8,060 nucleotides of DNA from JAFGOM01 sp964428385. Lineage in GTDB: Archaea; Halobacteriota; Methanomicrobia; Methanomicrobiales; Methanospirillaceae. Shown in pieces: positions 1 to 6,880 of the stretch. The stretch covers positions 1 to 8,060 of the forward strand of contig CAYRYR010000118.1 in assembly GCA_964428385.1 (NCBI GenBank), in the 5' to 3' direction. The notes below the pieces were generated by a model. The model searched no databases. It saw only the letters and a list, made by a program, of their open reading frames with translations, and was not told the DNA's origin. Position 1 is the first letter of the stretch, and every line of letters begins with the position of its first letter. The position numbers and the translations under genes were made by a program.

Positions 1-54
1 TTACATCCTGCCTGAACATGATGATATGGTATCACTTGTTTTTTAGACAGAGCC
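1..54. repeat. Inverted repeat, left arm (transposon-end-like)
   Basis: The reverse complement of this stretch matches 4459-4511 with about three substitutions and one indel. The inner edge reads GACAGAGCC (46-54), mirrored by GGCTCTGTC at 4459-4467. The same nine-base tip with one mismatch recurs at 7188-7196 and, in the opposite sense, at 7246-7254. Repeated tips suggest the ends of a transposable element or MITE, here pointing out of the left side of the window. No transposase is visible, and the repeat may continue beyond base 1. The SNF2/SWIM operon lies between the two arms. Confidence 0.75.
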
Positions 55-90
55 GGTTTGCAGGTTTTTAGTCTTTATACCATAAAATTT

Positions 91-270
91 CTGTTTCACT
101 TTGATTATTCCCGCAGTTTTACAATGCACCATAATCTGTATTTGCAGGGTATATGCACCTGTATCTCTCACAACCCAGTTTCCAATTGTTTAAGAGCACA
201 GATAACGAACAGGTGTATAATGCAATTATAGTGCACTGTAAAACTTCCTCTAATAATCGAAGTGAAACAG
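91..270. repeat. Long imperfect foldback (inverted repeat)
   Basis: Arm 91-162 pairs with arm 209-270 around a 46-nt centre. Near-identical blocks are CTGTTTCACTTTGATTATT (91-109) against the complement of 252-270 (one mismatch), GTTTTACAATGCACCATAAT (116-135) against the complement of 225-244 (two mismatches), and a TATATGCACCTGT-type block near the centre. The arms differ by an indel of about 8 nt. A transcript through here would fold into a hairpin of more than 60 bp. It may be a degenerate MITE or foldback element; the right arm continues into the repeat unit at 224-352. No coding sequence is seen in 1-370. Confidence 0.75.
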
Positions 271-352
271 AGGTTATTTCGAAGGTGTGCAAGCTAATCG
301 CACTAGATAGATTAAGATAAACTTTCTAGAAAGTTTCGCCATCAAACTATAT
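224..352. repeat. Uninterrupted copy of the intron-target repeat
   Basis: Bases 224-305 align with 4691-4770, and 305-352 align with 6881-6927. Shared blocks include AAACAGAGGTTATT, AATCG.ACTA, AGATAGATTAAG, an AACTTTC-centred palindrome and AACTATAT. In the other copy the group II intron sits between AATCGTACTA and AGATAGATTA, so this copy represents the empty site. The repeat ends about 20 bp before the SNF2 start codon, so it also forms that gene's upstream region. Its own function is not recognised. Confidence 0.8.
320..335. promoter_or_regulatory. Perfect 16-bp palindrome upstream of SNF2 gene
   Basis: AACTTTCTAGAAAGTT is a perfect palindrome 35 bp before the SNF2 start. The paralogous copy at 6896-6911 (AACTTTCCAGGAAGTT) is also self-complementary in seven outer pairs, one of them G-T. 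Conservation of dyad symmetry suggests a protein-binding site or an RNA stem. Whether it is an operator for the SNF2/SWIM operon is inference; position and symmetry are the only evidence. Confidence 0.4.
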
Positions 353-360
353 TGTGATAC

Positions 361-364
361 GAGG
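361..364 (+). promoter_or_regulatory. Ribosome binding site of SNF2 gene
   Basis: GAGG lies six bases before the ATG at 371, a good Shine-Dalgarno distance, and supports that start codon. The AACTATAT at 345-352 looks like a TATA box, but it is too close to the ATG to direct a transcript carrying this site unless transcription starts inside the gene. Confidence 0.55.
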
Positions 365-370
365 ACACTC

Positions 371-3300
371 ATGCGTTATCTTTATGCCTGTTACAATCCG
401 GTTCACCCTGATGCTCTCCTCTTTTTTGGAGAAGACCGGGGAGAAAAGATACATAAAAAACGAGGAAGAAAACCAAAGAATATCACAAGGACATTGCACC
501 CATACTCTCTCTCATATGAACGGTTAATAGAACTGCTTACGCATTATCATCAGATAGATGATTTAAAAGAGACTGATGTCTCTCTTCTTCTGCCGGTGAA
601 AGGATCTGTTCCCCTGCTTCCTGATGAGACAGGAACAGAAGAAGAACTCTCGTTTATACCGATAAAATATCCTGCAGTTGCCGTTCCCGTTAATAGTCTT
701 TTTCTTCTTTTGCCTTCCTTTGTAAAGGGCCATGAGGATGGTATTGTGTTCACTGACAGCATTGATTTTTACCAGACCGCATGTAATTTTTCACTTGAAT
801 GCATCGTACGGGAGATGTATCTCCCTCATATTACGCCTTCGGGTCCTGATGGCAGATGGGCTGCTTTTTTTGGATTGCAAGAGCAGGAACGACTCAGAAC
901 ACTTGCCAGTGCCATGCCTGGAATCTGTTTTGCCTTTCCTGATAGAGATGTAAGTCCCATAAATATTGTGCATACTTTCATTGACTCCTGCGTAAACAGT
1001 GTCCTAAAATCAGCACTTCACACCCGTAAAATTCCTCTGACCGGCCGTGCCAAAAGTGGTTCTAATCCTGCTTCGCTCTGGATTATACAGCTGTGGGGAG
1101 AGGAGAAGGACGATTCAGAACCGATTTTGCAGGATCCTGATCTTATAAAAAAAGGCGTTGAATGGCTATCAGAAGCAGCCAGGGATCCACAAAGTCGTCC
1201 GTTTACCACCTGTCTTCGGCTTGTGGAACCATCAGAAGCATCAGAACAATTTAAGATAGAGTTTCTTTTACAGGCACATGATGATCCCTCGCTTGTTATC
1301 CCGGCAGAACAGATCTGGAAGAAACGATCCAGTAGTATTACCTACTTAAACAAACGGTTTGACCGGCCACAGGAGCAGATGCTTGCGGACCTCTATCGTG
1401 CGAGGACTATCTTTCCCCCGCTTGAGGAAGCTCTCAGATCACGGGCCCCAGTTGAATTCATTCTTGCATCTGATCAGGTGTACCCTTTTTTGCATGAGGC
1501 AGCACCTCTTCTACAACAATGTAATATCCCGGTGCTTTTGCCTGCCTGGTGGAAAGACACATCCAAACGACCCGTGCTGCGACTCTCGGTATCTTCGAAC
1601 CGGAATAAAAAGAAGTCAGCACAGGGATCTGGGTTTTTTACCCTCGAAACTATCCTCTTGTATAAATGGGAAATTTCAATTGGTGATGTAACGATTCCGG
1701 CAGAAGAATTTTTAAAACTTGTTGACTTAAAGATGCCGCTGGTCCACATTGGCGGAAAATGGGTCGCTTTTAGTCCCCAGGATATCAAAAAAGCAATTGC
1801 TACATTTCAAAAACAGTATCCACAGGGAATGATTGGTGCAATGGATGCATTGCGGCTTGGACTTACCGGGACTGACGGGGCCGGACTCTCCATTGAAGTG
1901 ACAGGATCTGATACCGAGTCAAAAAGCCTCTTTACTTCTCTCCTCGGTGATGAGGGAACCCGGCGTATGGGAGTTGTGAAGGTTCCTGATTCATTCAAAG
2001 GAGAATTGAGACCTTATCAGGGTAAAGGGCTTTCCTGGCTCTCTTTCATTACCCGTCTCGGGCTTGGTGCATGCCTTGCGGATGATATGGGACTTGGAAA
2101 GACGGTCCAGCTGATTGCATACATCCTTGCGGGACAGAAACAGGGAATGAATGGACCAATTCTTCTTATCTGTCCGATGTCACTCATTGGAAACTGGCAA
2201 CGGGAACTCGTCCGTTTTGCCCCTGGTCTGTCTGTTTATATTCATCATGGAACCGGCAGGACGTTGCAGGATGGATTTATGGGACTGGTTAAAGAACATA
2301 ATGTAGTCCTCTCCACCTATCAGCTTGTCTACCGTGATAATACATTGTTTGAGTCAGTTCCCTGGGATCTTATTGTTCTTGATGAAGCACAGAACATTAA
2401 GAATTCAGAAACCCTGCAGGCAAAGGCGGTCAGGTCTCTTACCGGAGAACGAAAAATTGCATTAACCGGAACTCCGGTTGAGAATCGGTTAACAGAACTC
2501 TGGTCAATTATGGAGTTTTTAAATCCCGGATATCTTGGAGCAGAAAAAGCATTTGAACGGGCATATAGCATACCTATTGAGAAGTATCATGACAGTGAGG
2601 CTTCTATCCGGTTGAAAAAACTGGTCCAACCCTTCATTATGAGAAGGGTAAAGACGGATCGTTCAATTATCACTGACCTGCCTGAAAAGAATGTGATGAG
2701 GCGGTACTGTACCCTGACACAGGAGCAGGCTACGCTGTATCAGGCTATGGTCGAGAGCATCCTGACTGAGGTTGCTGATGCAGAAGGGATTGCACGACGG
2801 GCAAAGATTTTGACTGCATTAATACGTTTTAAACAGATTTGTAACCACCCGGATGCATTTTTAGACGATGGAAACCTGATAACAGCCAGGTCAGGAAAAA
2901 TAAGTCTTCTCTTTTCATTGCTTGAAGACGTGATAGCAGCAGGAGATGCTGCCATTCTCTTTACCCAGTTCCCAACCTTTGGACAACGGCTTGTCTCTCT
3001 TATTGAGAAGACATTTGGTGAGGAAGTTCTCTTTTTGCACGGGAAAACGCCCCGAACAATACGGGATGAGATGGTACAACGTTTTTCTCATCCTCATGGT
3101 CCAAAACTCTTTGTCTTATCGCTCAAAGCCGGCGGGGTTGGGTTGAATCTGATCCGGGCGAGTCATGTCTTTCATATTGACCGGTGGTGGAATCCGGCTG
3201 TGGAGGATCAGGCGACCGATCGGGCATACCGGATTGGGCAGCAACAGAATGTATCTGTTCATCTGTTAATTAGCACCGGGACGATAGAAGAGCGGATTGA

Positions 3301-3436
3301 TGCGATGATGGAAGAGAAACGATCACTTGCGGGAAGTATCATCGGAACTGGTGAGGATTGGGTAACTTCACTCTCGACTGATGAACTCCGTGATCTCTTT
3401 ACCCTTCGTGGGGAGCTTATTGGAGGTGAATCATGA
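371..3436 (+). CDS. SNF2-family helicase/translocase with N-terminal SNF2-associated domain
   Basis: This is a 1021-residue superfamily 2 ATPase expected to translocate on double-stranded DNA and remodel protein-DNA complexes; it is cytoplasmic, with no signal or membrane segment. Residues 1 to about 340 are a poorly conserved N-terminal region starting in the style usual for prokaryotic SNF2 proteins (VHPDALLFFGED). About 350-500 matches the SNF2 helicase-associated domain (DUF3670 type, with the LLPAWW motif near 390). RecA lobe 1 starts near 546 (LRPYQGKGLSWL), with Walker A DDMGLGKT 571-578, DEAQ box 671-674 and LTGTPVEN 698-705. Lobe 2 has SLKAGGVGLN 917-926 and arginine-finger motif QATDRAYRIGQ 947-957. 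All catalytic motifs are intact and the length is normal for the family. The stop overlaps the start of the SWIM gene, a common partner. The biological role (repair, transcription or defence) cannot be decided from sequence. Confidence 0.95.
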   Translation: MRYLYACYNPVHPDALLFFGEDRGEKIHKKRGRKPKNITRTLHPYSLSYERLIELLTHYHQIDDLKETDVSLLLPVKGSVPLLPDETGTEEELSFIPIKYPAVAVPVNSLFLLLPSFVKGHEDGIVFTDSIDFYQTACNFSLECIVREMYLPHITPSGPDGRWAAFFGLQEQERLRTLASAMPGICFAFPDRDVSPINIVHTFIDSCVNSVLKSALHTRKIPLTGRAKSGSNPASLWIIQLWGEEKDDSEPILQDPDLIKKGVEWLSEAARDPQSRPFTTCLRLVEPSEASEQFKIEFLLQAHDDPSLVIPAEQIWKKRSSSITYLNKRFDRPQEQMLADLYRARTIFPPLEEALRSRAPVEFILASDQVYPFLHEAAPLLQQCNIPVLLPAWWKDTSKRPVLRLSVSSNRNKKKSAQGSGFFTLETILLYKWEISIGDVTIPAEEFLKLVDLKMPLVHIGGKWVAFSPQDIKKAIATFQKQYPQGMIGAMDALRLGLTGTDGAGLSIEVTGSDTESKSLFTSLLGDEGTRRMGVVKVPDSFKGELRPYQGKGLSWLSFITRLGLGACLADDMGLGKTVQLIAYILAGQKQGMNGPILLICPMSLIGNWQRELVRFAPGLSVYIHHGTGRTLQDGFMGLVKEHNVVLSTYQLVYRDNTLFESVPWDLIVLDEAQNIKNSETLQAKAVRSLTGERKIALTGTPVENRLTELWSIMEFLNPGYLGAEKAFERAYSIPIEKYHDSEASIRLKKLVQPFIMRRVKTDRSIITDLPEKNVMRRYCTLTQEQATLYQAMVESILTEVADAEGIARRAKILTALIRFKQICNHPDAFLDDGNLITARSGKISLLFSLLEDVIAAGDAAILFTQFPTFGQRLVSLIEKTFGEEVLFLHGKTPRTIRDEMVQRFSHPHGPKLFVLSLKAGGVGLNLIRASHVFHIDRWWNPAVEDQATDRAYRIGQQQNVSVHLLISTGTIEERIDAMMEEKRSLAGSIIGTGEDWVTSLSTDELRDLFTLRGELIGGES
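3422..3429 (+). promoter_or_regulatory. Strong ribosome binding site of SWIM gene
   Basis: GGAGGTGA is an almost full anti-16S match three bases before the ATG at 3433. It lies inside the last codons of the SNF2 gene, so the two genes are translationally coupled. It fixes the start of the downstream gene. Confidence 0.7.
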
Positions 3437-4332
3437 GTTGGGAGTATTATCCAAAGACATCTCCCCGTCATGTGAAGGATGGAATTAAGGCAAAGAGCAA
3501 GCGGGGAGCCATAGGAGAGAAATGGTGGTCTCAACGATTTTTAGAGGCGTTGTATGCTCAGGGGATGGATAACCGACTCTCACGGGGGCGAACCTATGCC
3601 CGGAAGGGACAGGTGATGAAGCTTTCAATCATTGATGGGATAGTCGAGGCAAAGGTCCAGGGATCTATGGCAAGACCGTATGAGATTACCATTCGGATAA
3701 AACGGTGGGATGATAAGGAATGGAAACGGGTCATTAAAGAGATATCTGAGCAGGCGTTGTATTCTGCACAGATGCTTACCGGTGAGATTCCTCCTGAGAT
3801 AGAGAGTGTGGTTGAGAAGGCAGGACTCTGGTTCTTCCCAAAGGATTGCAATGATCTAAAAGCAACCTGTTCCTGTCCTGATTATGCCAATCCCTGCAAG
3901 CATATTGCAGCAGTGTATTATATTCTTGCTGAGCAGTTTGATGATGAGCCATTTTTAATTTTTGCAATGCGAGGGAAGAATAAGGATGATCTCCTTGATG
4001 CTTTGAGAGAGGAGCGGGGTTCAATGGAATGTGTTGAGGAGCAGAGCAGAGATTCATCCCCGACAATACATGAGGTTATAGAATTACCAACCTCCGGGTT
4101 TTATAATTTGCGTGCATCTCTTGATGACTTTTCAGTCAGCCTGACAACAGGGCCGGAAGTGAAGGGAGGTCTGTTGCGATCTCTCGGTCCCTCTCCGTTT
4201 TTTATCGGGAAGAAAAATATGAGTGAACTGCTTGTAGAAGCATATGAGGCAGGTTCAATGTATGTGCAGCGACTTGTTCATGGTGATGAGAATGCTGCAA
4301 TTAAAAAAGAACCCCGGCAGAAAGAAGAGTAA
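3433..4332 (+). CDS. SWIM zinc-finger protein, partner of SNF2 translocase
   Basis: A 299-residue soluble protein with a SWIM-type zinc site, CSCPDYANPCKH at residues 146-157. It fits C-x-C-x6-C-x-H, with C146, C148, C155 and H157 as predicted ligands. SWIM domains are thought to bind DNA or proteins and often occur beside or fused to SNF2 ATPases in bacteria and archaea. Residues 1 to about 140 form a basic N-terminal region (KWWSQRFLEAL, then RLSRGRTYARKGQV) typical of these proteins. Residues after about 165 are acidic and then variable, ending in a charged tail. The ATGA overlap with the SNF2 stop means co-expression, so a complex is likely. The exact function is unknown; it could be a DNA-targeting or regulatory subunit of the translocase. 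Confidence 0.9.
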   Translation: MSWEYYPKTSPRHVKDGIKAKSKRGAIGEKWWSQRFLEALYAQGMDNRLSRGRTYARKGQVMKLSIIDGIVEAKVQGSMARPYEITIRIKRWDDKEWKRVIKEISEQALYSAQMLTGEIPPEIESVVEKAGLWFFPKDCNDLKATCSCPDYANPCKHIAAVYYILAEQFDDEPFLIFAMRGKNKDDLLDALREERGSMECVEEQSRDSSPTIHEVIELPTSGFYNLRASLDDFSVSLTTGPEVKGGLLRSLGPSPFFIGKKNMSELLVEAYEAGSMYVQRLVHGDENAAIKKEPRQKEE

Positions 4333-4395
4333 TGTGGCAGTTACTTTCTTTTCTGCGGGTGAACTGGTTTGGATGAAAAACCAGCATGAGTTTTA

Positions 4396-4433
4396 CCTGG
4401 AAGAGTTTAGAACAAAGGTTGTTCTTTTCCAGG
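4396..4433. terminator. Stem-loop downstream of SNF2/SWIM operon
   Basis: CCTGGAA (4396-4402) pairs with TTCCAGG (4427-4433), and inside it AGAACAA (4409-4415) pairs with TTGTTCT (4419-4425) around an AGG loop. It starts 64 bp after the SWIM stop codon. No T-run follows on the plus strand, so it may be a transcript-end stabilising hairpin rather than a terminator. The rest of 4333-4458 holds nothing else recognisable. Confidence 0.4.
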
Positions 4434-4458
4434 AGGCTGTCTGAGAATGGCAAATTAG

Positions 4459-4511
4459 GGCTCTGTCTGAAAAACAAGTGATACCTATCATTATATTCAG
4501 GCAGGATGTAA
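4459..4511. repeat. Inverted repeat, right arm (transposon-end-like)
   Basis: This is the mirror of 1-54, starting GGCTCTGTCTGAAAAACAAG and ending GGCAGGATGTAA. The identity runs over about 53 bases, longer than most insertion-sequence tips. This suggests either the same end of two inverted copies of one element, or long terminal repeats of one unit carrying the SNF2/SWIM genes. No transposase follows on the right. Confidence 0.75.
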
Positions 4512-4690
4512 TTACATGACATTCTGACTTTCATATTTCCAGGAAAGCACTTGGAATATGAATTAGGATTCATTTGAGCACTTTCATCGATTCAGCCTGT
4601 AGCTACGCTTCATCAGCGTTTTTTTATATCACTTAAGGATTAAAACATCAGAAGGTTAGAACATGTGTCAGATACGCTTCGTACCTCTGT
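4512..4690. other. Non-coding stretch with small hairpins
   Basis: No gene is supported here. A hairpin pairs CATATTTCCA (4532-4541) with TGGAATATG (4552-4560), leaving one unpaired T. A terminator-like structure follows at 4605-4625. The rest is AT-rich with no recognisable feature. Confidence 0.4.
4605..4625 (+). terminator. Hairpin plus T-run, terminator-like
   Basis: ACGCT (4605-4609) pairs with AGCGT (4615-4619) around TCATC, followed by uninterrupted T to 4625 (seven in all). T-rich tracts end archaeal transcription and hairpin plus T-run is the bacterial form. It could stop read-through from the SNF2/SWIM operon into the intron region. The stem is short, so confidence is modest. Confidence 0.4.
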
Positions 4691-4770
4691 GATTATAGTG
4701 CCTTGCATAACGTATTGGAATATCGCAGTAAAACAGAGGTTATTCCAAGGCGTACACGCCAATCGTACTA
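4691..4770. repeat. Repeat copy interrupted by intron: 3'-exon side
   Basis: It aligns with 224-305 (shared ATTATAGTG, then AAACAGAGGTTATT, then AATCG.ACTA). Read on the minus strand it is the intron's 3' exon, starting at about 4771 with GTAGTACG. It also contains the palindrome GGCGTACACGCC (4749-4760), where the left copy has GGTGTGCAAGCT. It is not part of any recognisable gene. Confidence 0.75.
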
Positions 4771-4771
4771 C

Positions 4772-4809
4772 GCCGAATAGCCAGAGGAGATTACCCTCCC
4801 CCAGCCTTC
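4772..4809 (-). ncRNA. Group II intron domain VI with bulged branch-point A
   Basis: On the minus strand GGCTGGGGGAG (4806-4796) pairs with CTCCTCTGGCT (4789-4779) in eleven consecutive Watson-Crick or G-T pairs, capped by GGTAAT. Below it GAA (4809-4807) pairs with TTC (4777-4775), leaving A4778 (minus strand) bulged. This A is the seventh nucleotide from the proposed 3' end, the classical lariat branch position. Confidence 0.85.
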
Positions 4810-4812
4810 TAG

Positions 4813-4846
4813 GAACCGGACTTGAAATTTTCACTTCATCCGGCTC
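4813..4846 (-). ncRNA. Group II intron domain V (catalytic hairpin)
   Basis: Exactly 34 nt, starting GAGCCGGATG and ending GTCCGGTTC on the minus strand. The lower stem GAGCCGGA/TCCGGTTC contains the AGC catalytic triad, followed by a two-base AG bulge on the 3' side and an upper stem with a GAAA tetraloop. Size, bulge and tetraloop match the family consensus. It begins only ten bases after the RT stop codon. Confidence 0.95.
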
Positions 4847-4856
4847 GAGCCTACCT

Positions 4857-6329
4857 CTACCCTACATGGGCGGCAGCAGGAATAAAAGATTTGTTACGTC
4901 TCATTTCCTTTCGACGCTTCTCAAAGTAATATACATCCAAAAAAGGATTTTTATCACGCTTTGCCATTCGATGTCGAATGATTTTCGTTTTTGAGAAGCT
5001 CAAAAGTTCCTGAGTTGATGTTGAAAACACCCATTTTCTTGAACCTTTTCGGTGCCAGTACTTGTCGACTGTTACCCTTCGAGATTCACCTTTGTGCTTT
5101 CGTTTGACCCAGGAATAGATCATCATAAAAATAACATGGTCCATTCTGGAGAACGTTTTACTCGCACATGCATGGTTATGATAATTGCACCATCCCCTGA
5201 TAATTGGGTTGATTGCTGCAATTATTGCATCCTGTGTCCAGCTTCTTCCTTTTCTGAGGATGTCATGTATCTTTTCAATACAGGTTTTGACAGATTCTTT
5301 TGAAGGTTTAATGATGAGTTTTCCATTGTATTTACGAAATTCCCATCCGAGAAATGTGAATCCATCATTTATATGAGTGATACGAGTCTTTTCTTCAGAA
5401 AGTTCCAGTCCTCGTTCTTCCAGGAATTCTTTGAGGATGTGCTTGATTTCTTCGGCAGTTTCATAACTGTCAGCTGAAATCACAATGTCATCCGCATACC
5501 GTGCAATATTTACCTTATGGCGATTACACTTCTTGGTGATAACTCCTTTTTTGTTGGAGTAAAATATCTTACCTAGAATATTTTCGAGCCCATTAAGTGT
5601 CATATTTGCAAGTACCGGAGAAAGCACCCCTCCTTGTGGAGTACCTGATTTTGATGGGAACATACGGTCCCCTTCAAGGAATCCGGCTTTTAAAAACTGT
5701 TTCAGGATGTTAGGTTTCATAGGGATATGTGCAAGAAGCCATGAGTGGGATATCATATCAAAACAGGACTTGATGTCTGCTTCTAATACCCATTGAGCTG
5801 AGTTCTCTCCACTGAGACAGATGAACAGATAGGTGTAGGCATCTTTACTACTTCGGTATTTCCTGAATCCGAATGAAGAGAGATCGCCAGTTGCAGATTC
5901 AACTGGAGACAAAGCAAGGGCATACAGTGCCTGCATTGCCCTGTCCCTAATTGTTGGAATGCTTAACGGGCGAAGTTTCCCATTTTTCTTTGGGATATAC
6001 GTGCGAAGAAGAGGCATTGCACGATATCCTTTATCATCCATGTTCAGTGCTCCTCGCATCTTTGCGGCTTGTGTTCTCCATACTATGCCATCTGCTCCGG
6101 GAGTGTTTTTCCCTTTGCTCGTCGTTACCTGCCGCACTGCAAGGAGTTTGGCATGGTAAGAACGGGTAAGGAGGCGTGTTAGTTTTCTTACGTCTTTCCA
6201 TCTTTTTTCTAATGCTGCTCTTGCGATACGGGCTTGCAGGTTGCTAACTGTTCTTTCAGCCTGTTTCCAGTCGATTGCTTTCCACATAGCTGCAAGTTCT
6301 TTGTCTGTAAGGTCCGTGCTGTTATGCAT
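4857..6329 (-). CDS. ltrA: Group II intron reverse transcriptase/maturase
   Basis: The intron-encoded protein helps fold and splice the intron RNA and copies it into DNA at the target by target-primed reverse transcription. From the ATG at 6329 it has 490 residues. The fingers/palm carry the first catalytic Asp in LEADIKSCFD (D185), PQGGVLSP from 231 and YADD at 278-281, so all three metal-binding Asp are present. The maturase domain X follows (NPIIRGWCNYHNHA from 374). The C-terminus ends about 65 residues after domain X (NPFLDVYYFEKRRKEM, then AAAHVG) without the Cys pairs and HNH motif of an En domain, so this is an endonuclease-lacking type. The frame stays open upstream to a GTG at 6380, but no ribosome site precedes it; homologues usually begin shortly before the WKxIDW motif, which favours 6329. 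The symbol ltrA is used in the general family sense. Confidence 0.93.
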   Translation of the reverse strand: MHNSTDLTDKELAAMWKAIDWKQAERTVSNLQARIARAALEKRWKDVRKLTRLLTRSYHAKLLAVRQVTTSKGKNTPGADGIVWRTQAAKMRGALNMDDKGYRAMPLLRTYIPKKNGKLRPLSIPTIRDRAMQALYALALSPVESATGDLSSFGFRKYRSSKDAYTYLFICLSGENSAQWVLEADIKSCFDMISHSWLLAHIPMKPNILKQFLKAGFLEGDRMFPSKSGTPQGGVLSPVLANMTLNGLENILGKIFYSNKKGVITKKCNRHKVNIARYADDIVISADSYETAEEIKHILKEFLEERGLELSEEKTRITHINDGFTFLGWEFRKYNGKLIIKPSKESVKTCIEKIHDILRKGRSWTQDAIIAAINPIIRGWCNYHNHACASKTFSRMDHVIFMMIYSWVKRKHKGESRRVTVDKYWHRKGSRKWVFSTSTQELLSFSKTKIIRHRMAKRDKNPFLDVYYFEKRRKEMRRNKSFIPAAAHVG

Positions 6330-6880
6330 CTCTGGTTTTCTCACATTTGCAAAAGTACAATCCTTTTCGCTTCGGTACACCTATGGCAAGTCAGCACCCT
6401 TTCAGGTCAGGGTATATACTCCTATCCCTGCTATTACGGCAGGGCATTTGCTTTTTGCCAATTCCTCTGCCTGCCAGGCATACGGACCAGAATCCTACCT
6501 TCTAATTGAAGGAGCCGGTCAGGTTTTTCAGGTTCTGATTCATGGATAGTTATTGATACTTTAGGTGCTGTCTGTAGGCCGGGCATCATTTGTCTGTTCG
6601 TTATACCATATCTACGGCTGGTATAACCTGATGCCTCCTTTTGGTTAAGCGTTTCACCCAATTTCGCTTGGTTACCTTTACGACCCCTCTACCAACAGTT
6701 CAGTTACCTTCACCATGGTATCATTTCCCTAGCAATTGTCCGGATTTGGGTTCCGGAGTTTCACATTGTCATGGAAGTTTCAGACCGCCATATTTCTGGT
6801 GTATAGCCGCATGTTCCATTAGGGATACTCCGAACAGAGCGAGTAGCTTTCACGCAATCCATTAATCAACTTCCTGTCAC
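6330..6880 (-). ncRNA. Group II intron domains I-III, with EBS1 hairpin
   Basis: About 550 nt of minus-strand ribozyme precede the RT. A perfect 9-bp stem, GTTATACCA/TGGTATAAC (6627-6619 and 6608-6600), presents a ten-base loop whose AGATA (6613-6609) is complementary to TATCT, the last five exon bases before the 5' splice site (6885-6881). This is the expected place and form of EBS1. A second hairpin pairs CCCTGC (6426-6431) with GCAGGG (6439-6444) in the later part. Open frames in this stretch are judged accidental. The exact class was not resolved by eye. Confidence 0.8.

Larger units (their letters stand above)
4772..6880 (-). mobile_element. Group II intron with internal reverse transcriptase
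   Basis: A complete retroelement of about 2109 nt. On the minus strand it begins GTGAC (6880-6876), a variant of the GUGYG 5' consensus, and ends CTATTCGGC (4780-4772), like the usual CUAYUCGAC end. The order is ribozyme domains I-III, then domain IV holding the RT gene, then domain V (4813-4846) and domain VI. The ends are supported independently by the uninterrupted repeat copy at 224-352, by EBS1-IBS1 pairing and by a branch-point A seven bases from the 3' end. The ligated exons would carry two extra bases (GT) relative to the paralogue, so the 3' end could be off by one or two. It is inserted in non-coding repeat DNA and opposes the flanking genes. Ribozyme and protein look intact, so it may be active. 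Confidence 0.92.

Noticed and set aside
345..352. AACTATAT as TATA box of the SNF2 gene
   Set aside because: Normal TATA-to-start spacing would put the transcript start at or after the ATG, leaving out the GAGG ribosome site; it is also conserved in the other copy, where no gene follows.
4244..4444. 66-codon plus-strand ORF over the end of the SWIM gene
   Set aside because: It overlaps the SWIM coding frame for most of its first half, has no ribosome site, and runs into the stem-loop at 4396-4433.
4301..4573. 90-codon minus-strand ORF
   Set aside because: It covers the SWIM 3' end, a hairpin and the inverted repeat arm, and shows no recognisable protein motif.
4665..4994. 109-codon plus-strand ORF across the intron 3' end
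   Set aside because: It reads antisense through domains V/VI and the RT end, which are firmly assigned to the minus strand.
6378..6380. GTG as RT start codon
   Set aside because: It keeps the frame open but lacks a ribosome site, and the extra 17 residues do not look like the family N-terminus; the ATG at 6327-6329 is preferred, though not certain.
6241..6661. ORFs of 75-102 codons in both strands upstream of the RT
   Set aside because: They lie in the ribozyme domains I-III, whose base-pairing explains the sequence better; no protein motif is seen.
6841..6856. GCGTGAAAG as an alternative intron 5' end
   Set aside because: It would leave 24 bases absent from the empty repeat copy inside the exon and would lose the EBS1-IBS1 pairing at the junction.
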